Made by a program: the position numbers and the translations under genes
Assembly: GCF_014694375.1 (NCBI RefSeq)
Contig: NZ_JAAUWW010000006.1
Location: forward strand, 62,001-126,000
Length of the DNA: 64,000 bases
DNA from: Vibrio sp. S17_S38
Lineage (GTDB): Bacteria; Pseudomonadota; Gammaproteobacteria; Enterobacterales; Vibrionaceae
Reading direction: 5' to 3'
Part shown: in pieces, positions 57,237 to 64,000 of the stretch
How positions within the stretch are numbered: position 1 is the first letter of the stretch
Layout: each line of letters starts with the position of its first letter
The notes under the pieces: model-generated
Database searches by the model: none
Told to the model about the DNA's origin: nothing
The model's input: the letters and a program-made list of their open reading frames with translations, nothing else

Positions 57237-58231
57237 TGCCATTATTAGATATTCGAAATCTCACCATTGAAATAGAAACGCCACACGGTACAGTTAAAGC
57301 CGTGGATAGAATGAGCTTAACTTTAAACGAAGGTGAAATTCGTGGCTTGGTTGGTGAATCAGGCTCAGGTAAAAGTCTGGTGGCGAAAGCTATTGTTGGG
57401 CTAACCAAAGATAACTGGATCATTTCAGCGGATAGAATGAGACTTGGAAAAATAGACCTTTTACAGCTCAACGCAAAAGAGCGTCGTCGAGTGATTGCTC
57501 GTGATATTTCTGTTATTTATCAAGAAGCCAGCAGTTGCTTAGACCCCTCAGAAGAAGTCGGTCATCAACTACGTGAATCCATTCCCTCTTCATCTTTTGA
57601 AGGTAAATGGTGGCAACGTTGGCATTGGCGTCATAAATTAGCAAAAGCACTATTACATAAAGTGGGCATAAAAGATCATCGTCAAGTCATGGGATCTTAT
57701 CCTTATGAGCTTACCGATGGGCAATGCCAGAAGATTATGATTGCGATGGCTATTGCCTCTAAACCTAAATTGCTTATTGCCGATGAACCTACTAATGATT
57801 TAGATCCTATTACACAATCACAGATCTTGCGTTTACTCAGCCGAATGAATCAAGTGAACAATCTCACTATTATGCTGATTGGACATGACTTAACGACCAT
57901 TACCCAATGGGCAACTCAAATCACCGTCATGTATTGTGGCCAATCAGTTGAGTCCGCCAAAACTCAAGATATCCTCAATGCACCCAAACATCCTTATACC
58001 GTGGCACTTTTGCATGCTATGCCAGATTTTAACCAATGGATCCCGCATAAAAGCCGTTTGCCTTCATTACCCGGTTCCATTCCTCCATTACAACACCTAC
58101 CAATCGGTTGCCGCCTAGGTCCTCGTTGTCCTTATGCACAAACCGAATGTGTAAATGTACCTCAGAGAGTGAAAATAAAGTCGCATAAGTTCAGCTGTCA
58201 CTTCCCATTAAATATGGATAAACCACAATGA
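57236..58231 (+). CDS. sapD: Peptide ABC transporter ATP-binding protein SapD
   Basis: ATPase subunit of 331 residues (E. coli 330). Walker A GESGSGKS at 40-47, Q-loop '[12 protein letters not shown]', degenerate signature '[15 protein letters not shown]' (E. coli SapD is also degenerate), Walker B 'LLIADEP', H-loop 'LIGHDL', and the C-terminal oligopeptide ABC extension with Cys-rich '[16 protein letters not shown]', which in homologues can bind an Fe-S cluster. In E. coli SapD also supports potassium uptake through Trk. Overlaps sapC by one and sapF by four bases. Confidence 0.93.
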   Translation: MPLLDIRNLTIEIETPHGTVKAVDRMSLTLNEGEIRGLVGESGSGKSLVAKAIVGLTKDNWIISADRMRLGKIDLLQLNAKERRRVIARDISVIYQEASSCLDPSEEVGHQLRESIPSSSFEGKWWQRWHWRHKLAKALLHKVGIKDHRQVMGSYPYELTDGQCQKIMIAMAIASKPKLLIADEPTNDLDPITQSQILRLLSRMNQVNNLTIMLIGHDLTTITQWATQITVMYCGQSVESAKTQDILNAPKHPYTVALLHAMPDFNQWIPHKSRLPSLPGSIPPLQHLPIGCRLGPRCPYAQTECVNVPQRVKIKSHKFSCHFPLNMDKPQ

Positions 58232-59016
58232 GTGCTCTACTAGAAGTGATCGATTTATCAAAAAATTTCGTCACTCGTTCAGGCCTTTTCCGCCGCCAAA
58301 AACAACAAGCAGTTAAACCTATTTCCTTTACATTAGAAGCCGGACAAACTTTAGGTATTATCGGCCAAAATGGTTCAGGTAAATCGACTTTAGCCAAGAT
58401 GCTAGCGGGTGTGGTTGAACCAAGCCATGGAAAGATATTTGTTAATGGTGAGCGTTTATTTAATAAAGACTATTCGACCCGCTGTAAACTGATACGAATG
58501 ATTTTTCAAGATCCGAATACTTCACTAAATCCTCGAATTCAAATTGGTCGAATCTTAGAAGAGCCACTCAAACGAAATACTCAAATGTCACCGGAAGCTA
58601 GGATCTTGCGGGTAAAAGAAACGCTACTTAAAGTAGGATTATTGCCAGAGCATGCTTATTTTTACCCTCAAATGCTCGCCACAGGGCAAAAGCAGAGAGT
58701 TTGCCTTGCACGAGCCATCGTACTTCAACCTTCCGTAATTATTGCAGATGAAGCATTAAATGGACTAGACATGGCAATGCGCTCGCAGATCATCAATCTA
58801 TTTCTAGAACTACAAGAAGAGATGGGATTATCGTTTGTGTACGTGTCTCAGCACATTGGTGTGATTAAACACATTACGGATAAATTAATCGTGATGCATG
58901 AAGGTGAAGTGGTCGAATCGGGTGATACATTAAAGATCATTGATAATCCTCAGCACCCAATTAGCCAGAGATTAATTGACAACCACTTCCATAGTGCGCC
59001 AAATCATATTAGATAA
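58228..59016 (+). CDS. sapF: Peptide ABC transporter ATP-binding protein SapF
   Basis: Second ATPase of 262 residues (E. coli 268). Walker A GQNGSGKS near 48-55, '[12 protein letters not shown]' Q-loop, signature '[19 protein letters not shown]', Walker B 'VIIADEAL' and '[13 protein letters not shown]' in the H-loop region. ATGA overlap with sapD. Last gene of sapBCDF. No clear terminator was resolved in the 113 bases before the convergent DUF2750 gene. Confidence 0.93.
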   Translation: MSALLEVIDLSKNFVTRSGLFRRQKQQAVKPISFTLEAGQTLGIIGQNGSGKSTLAKMLAGVVEPSHGKIFVNGERLFNKDYSTRCKLIRMIFQDPNTSLNPRIQIGRILEEPLKRNTQMSPEARILRVKETLLKVGLLPEHAYFYPQMLATGQKQRVCLARAIVLQPSVIIADEALNGLDMAMRSQIINLFLELQEEMGLSFVYVSQHIGVIKHITDKLIVMHEGEVVESGDTLKIIDNPQHPISQRLIDNHFHSAPNHIR

Positions 59017-59129
59017 CGGAACTACGACAAGGAAAGTATTGAACTTTCCCTGTCGAGTTGTACATCAATAACAATAGCTTACAAAGCAATCAAACCAGCT
59101 CTCATATCAATGAAGTATATCAATTATGC

Positions 59130-59519
59130 TTAACGCTTTTGAGCTTGTTTTTTCAATTCAAAATCAAATTCGTCGGGAAAAACAATCACACCTTCCTGAT
59201 CCGAATTAGGAAAGACAACGACCGATAAATCATCATCAGCCAATCCATGACTCCAACGACTATGCCACTTATTTAATGAGATCGCTTCAGGCTGGCATTC
59301 TTCCCAATCACCTGTCGCCCAAGCTTGTGCAAATTCTTGATTTGGCCAGACAGGCACACAATCTTCATCTTCGGTATTGAGCATCACACAACCATCTTCA
59401 TCGACCAAGATCCAAATTTGACGATTCTCTACCACTTCTTTAATACAATATTGAAAACGCTTTTCACTATCGTAATTATTGATCGACTCGATTGTTGCTG
59501 CATCTAATGCTTGAGACAT
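59130..59519 (-). CDS. DUF2750 family protein
   Basis: 129-residue acidic protein that resembles DUF2750 proteins ('YCIKEVVENRQIWILVDEDGCVMLNTEDEDCVPVWPNQEFAQAWATGDWEECQPEAISLNKWHSRWSHGLADDDLSVVVFP'). Rich in Trp and Asp/Glu. No known function and no catalytic residues identified. ATG 59519 after GAGGTGACTT. Single gene between sapF (convergent) and ppaC (upstream, same strand, separated by a terminator). Confidence 0.75.
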   Translation of the reverse strand: MSQALDAATIESINNYDSEKRFQYCIKEVVENRQIWILVDEDGCVMLNTEDEDCVPVWPNQEFAQAWATGDWEECQPEAISLNKWHSRWSHGLADDDLSVVVFPNSDQEGVIVFPDEFDFELKKQAQKR

Positions 59520-59552
59520 AAGTCACCTCATTTATTGGAACTAAAAGACAAT

Positions 59553-59580
59553 AAAAAAGGCGAGTATTCCTCACCTTTTT
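59553..59580 (-). terminator. Terminator of ppaC
   Basis: On the minus strand AAAAAGGTGAG / CTCGCCTTTTT (one mismatch) with a 5-base loop and T run, 37 bases after the ppaC stop. Confidence 0.82.
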
Positions 59581-59616
59581 GTTCATTCATTATTATATTC
59601 AAGTATGAAGAGTATA

Positions 59617-60522
59617 TTAAACTAGCTCACCTTGTAGCCAAGGCCAACCTTGTTTTTTACGGCTTAATGTATTTTCCATCATTAAAGAACCATTCTTCAC
59701 ATGCTTCTCAAGTTTAGTTGACCACTCCCCTTTGAACAAAAGCTCAGTGGTGCTGGTGGTAATATCCGTCAACATAAGCGCTGCAAATGCTAAACCATCT
59801 TCTTGACAACGGCGCTCAAGATCCGCATTTAAGTCATCCAGCATGCCGTCAACTTGTTCCATTGTCGCTAGCTCAACTTGGCCAACTACAACATCACGCC
59901 CATTGAATGGGTACGCTTTTAAATCTTTCTCAACTAACTGCGCTGCCGTCAAACCTTCGATATCGGTTTTAGCAATAAGTAAGTTTTTAATAAATTCGTT
60001 TAAGTTCTCAATCTCTGCAATTTCAGCCAATGCTTTTACTGCAACTTCATCTTTTGGAGTGCAAGTTGGAGAAGCAAAGCCAACTGTATCTGAAAGAATA
60101 GCCGACATCATAAGTACCGCTAGCGGTTTTGTAATTTCGGTTTCTTCCATTTTAAATAGATTAAAAAGAATCGTACAAGTACACCCTACTGGCCAAATCC
60201 AGGCTTCTAATGGGTTAACCGTCATTACATCGCCTAAACGGTGATGGTCAACAATACCCACCACTTCGGCTTCTGCAATATCATCCGGTGCTTGTGCGAG
60301 ATCGGTATAGTCTACCAACCAAATTTTCTGCCCTGCCACACCCATGCACATTTCAGGTTGCTCTACACCTGCTTGCTCAAGAATATATTGAGTTTCACGG
60401 TTCAGTTCACCTTGACGCACAGCTTTAGCTTCTAAGCCACGAGCTTTTAAAAGTTCAGTTGCGACTAATGCGCTACAAATGCTGTCACTATCTGGATTTT
60501 TATGGCCGACTACTTGGATCAT
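59617..60522 (-). CDS. ppaC: Manganese-dependent inorganic pyrophosphatase
   Basis: Family II (DHH-DHHA2) pyrophosphatase hydrolysing PPi to phosphate; 301 residues. Metal and substrate motifs: 'VVGHKNPDSDSICSA' (His and Asp ligands, residues 4-18), 'LVDYTD', 'GIVDHHRLGDV' (Asp-His-His), 'ILSDTVGFASPTCTPKD' and the C-terminal DHHA2 'RKKQGWPWLQ' (Arg/Lys for PPi). Common in Vibrio in addition to or instead of family I enzyme. Confidence 0.96.
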   Translation of the reverse strand: MIQVVGHKNPDSDSICSALVATELLKARGLEAKAVRQGELNRETQYILEQAGVEQPEMCMGVAGQKIWLVDYTDLAQAPDDIAEAEVVGIVDHHRLGDVMTVNPLEAWIWPVGCTCTILFNLFKMEETEITKPLAVLMMSAILSDTVGFASPTCTPKDEVAVKALAEIAEIENLNEFIKNLLIAKTDIEGLTAAQLVEKDLKAYPFNGRDVVVGQVELATMEQVDGMLDDLNADLERRCQEDGLAFAALMLTDITTSTTELLFKGEWSTKLEKHVKNGSLMMENTLSRKKQGWPWLQGELV

Positions 60523-60831
60523 GGAAGTTCCTATAACAACGTTGATAAGGCAGCCTCAGTGCGCGATATTGAAAACGCGACTCAAGCTATCAAAGATAAT
60601 TTGGGGTGACACTTTACCTGAATTTCAAAGTTTGTCATCGCTTGTGGGTAAATAAGCCCTGTAATTTATGACAAATTGGCACTCACAAAAACAGCTCAAA
60701 CTACTTTTGCTGTAATAATCAACACTCAACACAATTTAGAGTGAACAAACCATCAAAAGCACTCTTTACTGCTTGCTAAATTGTAGGGTTGCAACCTATT
60801 GTATAAGCATGATTAAAGCTAAGGAAACACT
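60523..60831. other. Divergent intergenic region between ppaC and the TIGR02647 gene
   Basis: 309 bases with the two expected promoters. No operator, hairpin with T run, RNA or small gene recognised. Confidence 0.4.
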
Positions 60832-61065
60832 ATGAAATTTAAAATTGAGAATGTTGCTGAGTTAAACTTATTACTACAATTTGACCCAAAAAGCCTGCAA
60901 ACGGGAATCAAAGTTCGTGGTGATGCAGAGCCTGAATTACAAGCCGCAGTAAAAAACTTATTTGAGAAAAATTTATGCACACTGCCTGATGGTGGTTACT
61001 TAACGGATGAAGGTATTGAGGCCTCTGAGCATGCATTAAAATTACTGCATGTTTTGTCCGCTTAA
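60832..61065 (+). CDS. TIGR02647 family protein (small, function unknown)
   Basis: 77-residue protein matching the pattern of the TIGR02647 family of gammaproteobacteria: 'ELNLLLQFDPKSLQTGIKVRGDAEPELQAAVKNLFEKNLCTLPDGGYLTDEGIEASEHALKLLHVL'. The 'GGYLTxxGxxAxEH' motif and alternating helices suggest a winged-helix DNA-binding fold (family inference). Strong start with AAGGAAACACT upstream. Function unknown. Confidence 0.8.
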   Translation: MKFKIENVAELNLLLQFDPKSLQTGIKVRGDAEPELQAAVKNLFEKNLCTLPDGGYLTDEGIEASEHALKLLHVLSA

Positions 61066-61085
61066 TTCTACTCATTAATAGAAAA

Positions 61086-61158
61086 CTGCCGTTTCACTTT
61101 CTTATTGGAACGTTCTTATTGCGACGTTTTTATTGCAAAGTGCAGCGGCATTTTTTTA
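61086..61158. terminator. Long hairpin terminator between the TIGR02647 gene and mukB
   Basis: Stem TGCCGTTTCACTTT with AAAGTG-CA-GCGGCA, a long AT-rich loop, then TTTTTTT on the plus strand. Serves the plus-strand gene; mukB ends 95 bases further on the other strand. Confidence 0.6.
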
Positions 61159-61252
61159 TATCAACCTTATAAAAGTATGAGTCTGAATTGAATGGATTAA
61201 CATCAACGCCTCAGTAAATACTGAAGCGCTTATTCCGATGTTATACCAAATC

Positions 61253-64000
61253 TTATTCAACGGTTTCCAGTACTTCACTTTCATCCGTTTGTGCCTTGGG
61301 CGCATTACCAAAACCACGAAGACCGACAACGTGTACATGTTCGTGATCTTTGAACACTTTACGTACCAGTTTATAAGTCGTCCCTTTCTCTGGGCTGATG
61401 TTCTCTGGCGCAGCAATAAGTAATTGCATATCCAAACGATCGCACAACTCAAACAAGGTATTGATGGATTTGGTATCCAAACGGGCCGCTTCATCCAAGA
61501 AGAGCAAACGACACGGCACAATATCTTTACTGCGTAAGCGTCGAGATTCTTCTTCCCAACTTTGAATAACCATCAACAGAATAGATTGGCCAGTACCAAT
61601 TGCCTCACCCGTTGATAACGCGCCAGATTCTGCTTGTAACCACCCTTCTGAGCCACGATTAACCTCGATACTTAATTCTAGGTAATTACGATAATCGAGT
61701 AATTCTTCACCTAAAATTTGCGGTGATCGTTGACCCATATCGATGTGCGGATTGACGCGTTGGAACAATTTCGCCATCGCCTCAGAGAAGGTTAAACGTG
61801 GATTATCAAATAAATCTTGATGTTGATCTTGCTGCTCAGCCAAGCCCAGCAATAACGTTTCGTGACTTTCACGAATACCGACATTCAAACGTACTCCACG
61901 CACTTGACCAAAGGCAATGTTAGATAGACCTTGGTTAAGCATGCGAATACGGTTTTGCTCACGCTGAATGGTTTTCTTGATAATACTAGCAACAGAGCCC
62001 GAACTTATCGCCAAACGATTTTCACGCAAGGTCAACTCTTCGGTTAAACGTGCTAGCTCCACTTCCATTTCTTCAATCGCTTCGACTGGATCGTTCGTGC
62101 GAATGATATCTTGACGAATACGTTCACGCAGATGCTGATATACCGCCACGTAAAATAATACTTTACCTTCAGGGCGAGCATTATCTTCCGACAGGCGCAA
62201 TGCATCACGTAACGTCTCATTATTTGAAACCGCTAAACGCAATGCACCTAATGATTTATCTGACATAGAACGTAGCTCGTTATCGGATAAATAAGCCAGT
62301 TCACGACGGTGCAAACGGCGTTCAACATCATTTAAACGTGCAATTCGCATAACGCTACACCAGCCGGCTTTAGCATTAACGACAAATTTACGTAGGTCTT
62401 GATAATCTTTTTCAATTTTTTTCACGCGTTTGGTAAGCGCTTTCATTTCGAGCTCAGTTGCCGTGAGTGTGCGTTCAAATTCACTCTTACGCTGGCGTGA
62501 AATTTGCACACGTTCATACAAGGCTGTTTTGCGTTCTTCTGCTCGCTCCAGCGCACCAAAGTCAGGTGTGACACCATAATCTTGTAGCTCTTGTTTGAAC
62601 TCTTGTACCGTTTCTAATTTCGCTTGATGTGAGGATTTAAGCGAAGCGAGCAATTGATTATATTGATTAAGCTGGGCTTGAGCTTGTTTGAAAGATTCAC
62701 GACCACGAAGTTTATTTTGCTCCGCTTGCGTCAATTTTATTTTTAGCTGTTCACTTAACTCACTGCTTTGATCAAGCAAGTTAACCGAATCAGAATAAGC
62801 AAAATAATGACGACGTTCATGTAAATCCGCCACGGCAAATATCTGAGTTTTTAGCGTCTGTAATTGCTCATCTGCTTGCTCGTAGTTCGCTTTAAGTGCA
62901 TCAAATTGTTCAGGATCTATTTCTAATGCCGAGACAATCTGAGCCAGTTGCTCAACCGATTTGCCGTGTTGCTGTATGAAACGCTTATATTCACTTAAAT
63001 TTTCAAGCTTTTCTTTTAACTCATCAAAGCGATCATTTAAAGTATCATCGGCAATAACATGCATCACACTCGCTAATTTATTCAGGCTAGTGACTGCTTG
63101 TTTACTGGTTTGCAGTTGGCTACGCTGTTGTTGATCTTTATTTTCCAAATCAGTCAATTGACGAAGGACTTGATTCAATCCATCACGAACATCCGTCAGT
63201 TGTTGTTCAGGATCGGCATTAAAAGCGACATGAATATGCTTGGACACAAATTCGTTATAACTGCTGTATAAACGTTGTAGCTTTTGTGAGTCAAAGGCAG
63301 CCTTTGCATATTCTTCTGCTACTTCATCACGCTCTGCGCGTAGAAGCTCTAGACGTTGTTCACGAGCCGCTCGACCAAACAATGGCGTTTCAGGCAGACG
63401 AGAATAACGTAGCTGACGATCATTTAACTGAACGCACACCGCGCCATCAAGTTCATCGGCGTTAAAGTCACCGTCATCAAACGCATCAACATCACCTTCG
63501 ATAATGTATAAATCATCTGGACAATCATCAAGTTCAAGCAGTTTATCTTTAATACCATCTAAATGAGAAACCACTATCGCATGACGAGATGGACCGTACA
63601 TCGCACTGAAATAAGGCGCATCTTCAATCGCAATATCATCATAAATTTCAGATAATAAAACGCCACCTAACGTATCCGCCAGACCTTTCAAGCGAGGATC
63701 GTTCGAACCAGATGGCGACGACAAATGCTCAATATTCGTCTCAAGATCATCACGACGAACCGCTAAACGTTCTTTCGCTAATGATTGTTGCTTTTCTTGC
63801 TCAAGCACTTGTTGCATTTGCGTCATCACCGCATGACTATCGGTTAATGATGCCTCTGTTTGCTGCTGAATTTTTTCTAATGCTTCACTGGCCGCAATCC
63901 AAGCCGGGGCTTGTTTTTGTAAGGTTTGAATATCATGTTCGGCATCTTGTTGCTTACGACGACAATCACCCCGTACATCACGTAACTCTTCTTGCGCCAT
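61253..64000 (-). CDS. mukB: Chromosome partition protein MukB, C-terminal part (5' end outside the window)
   Basis: SMC-like condensin ATPase of the MukBEF complex. 915 residues of about 1480 are present, with the frame open to the right edge. Begins in the coiled-coil arm, then the hinge (about 100-200: 'LGGVLLSEIYDDIAIEDAPYFSAMYGPSRHAIVV'), long second coiled coil, and the C-terminal head with the ABC signature 'LSTGEAIGTGQSILLMV' and Walker B 'CRLLFLDEAARLD'. The N-terminal Walker A head is outside. mukE and mukF would lie further right. This is the marker of a gammaproteobacterium using MukBEF. Confidence 0.97.
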   Translation of the reverse strand: MAQEELRDVRGDCRRKQQDAEHDIQTLQKQAPAWIAASEALEKIQQQTEASLTDSHAVMTQMQQVLEQEKQQSLAKERLAVRRDDLETNIEHLSSPSGSNDPRLKGLADTLGGVLLSEIYDDIAIEDAPYFSAMYGPSRHAIVVSHLDGIKDKLLELDDCPDDLYIIEGDVDAFDDGDFNADELDGAVCVQLNDRQLRYSRLPETPLFGRAAREQRLELLRAERDEVAEEYAKAAFDSQKLQRLYSSYNEFVSKHIHVAFNADPEQQLTDVRDGLNQVLRQLTDLENKDQQQRSQLQTSKQAVTSLNKLASVMHVIADDTLNDRFDELKEKLENLSEYKRFIQQHGKSVEQLAQIVSALEIDPEQFDALKANYEQADEQLQTLKTQIFAVADLHERRHYFAYSDSVNLLDQSSELSEQLKIKLTQAEQNKLRGRESFKQAQAQLNQYNQLLASLKSSHQAKLETVQEFKQELQDYGVTPDFGALERAEERKTALYERVQISRQRKSEFERTLTATELEMKALTKRVKKIEKDYQDLRKFVVNAKAGWCSVMRIARLNDVERRLHRRELAYLSDNELRSMSDKSLGALRLAVSNNETLRDALRLSEDNARPEGKVLFYVAVYQHLRERIRQDIIRTNDPVEAIEEMEVELARLTEELTLRENRLAISSGSVASIIKKTIQREQNRIRMLNQGLSNIAFGQVRGVRLNVGIRESHETLLLGLAEQQDQHQDLFDNPRLTFSEAMAKLFQRVNPHIDMGQRSPQILGEELLDYRNYLELSIEVNRGSEGWLQAESGALSTGEAIGTGQSILLMVIQSWEEESRRLRSKDIVPCRLLFLDEAARLDTKSINTLFELCDRLDMQLLIAAPENISPEKGTTYKLVRKVFKDHEHVHVVGLRGFGNAPKAQTDESEVLETVE

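Overview
The window is an AT-rich (about 40% GC by eye) chromosomal segment of a gammaproteobacterium, almost certainly a Vibrionaceae member. The protein sequences and the gene order (uvrY-uvrC-pgsA-tRNAs, pheS-pheT, trpEGD(CF)BA-yciB-yciA-yciI, psp-pspF-sap, yeiP-yciU) are those of Enterobacterales/Vibrionales. A separate trpG, orphan small loci and a Vibrio-style palindromic intergenic repeat point to Vibrio. Most of the window is conserved core genome with few accessory islands.

Left edge (1-2.7 kb): the integrase end of an integrated element. It holds the C-terminal part of a phage-type C5-cytosine methyltransferase, an AlpA-like DNA-binding protein and a P4-type tyrosine integrase, with direct repeats next to the integrase, directly abutting sbcB. 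From 2.9 to 14 kb: sbcB, yohJ-yohK, cdd behind a two-site CRP promoter, a thiopurine methyltransferase, ihfA, an OppA-family binding protein, and pheT-pheS. The usual pheST-ihfA operon is interrupted by the oppA-like gene. From 14.3 to 19 kb: an accessory oxidative locus of a GMC oxidoreductase and an aldehyde dehydrogenase, with a divergent AraC-type regulator and 21-bp-spaced direct repeats between them.

From 19.2 to 28.3 kb: a symmetric tRNA cluster (Cys-Gly-Leu-Gly-Cys), pgsA, uvrC and uvrY (varA/gacA), DNA polymerase II, yeiP, yciU and rluB. From 28.6 to 41 kb: a Tag-like glycosylase paralogue, yciO, the PHP exonuclease rnm/yciV, then the complete tryptophan operon with TrpR operator, leader peptide (trpL) and attenuator, followed by yciB, yciA, yciI and a pilotin-like lipoprotein.

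From 40.4 to 52.5 kb: an SAM methyltransferase and RluA-type synthase pair, an aromatic amino-acid permease, cardiolipin synthase, metC, an orphan metQ behind tandem MetJ-like boxes, a siderophore-interacting protein translationally coupled to an atypical serine-recombinase-like protein, a BetT transporter and tag. From 52.6 to 64 kb: pspABC with a sigma-54 promoter, divergent pspF, sapBCDF (no sapA at the locus), a DUF2750 protein, Mn-dependent pyrophosphatase, a TIGR02647 protein, and the C-terminal two thirds of mukB running off the right edge.

The most unusual item I can support is the His-rich, catalytically altered serine-recombinase homologue coupled to the siderophore-interacting protein (47.7-49.5 kb). 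The rest of the interest lies in regulatory sites and local rearrangements. I did not see a CRISPR array, an intact insertion sequence or an rRNA gene. All family assignments come from reading the sequence and recalled homologues; no database search was run.
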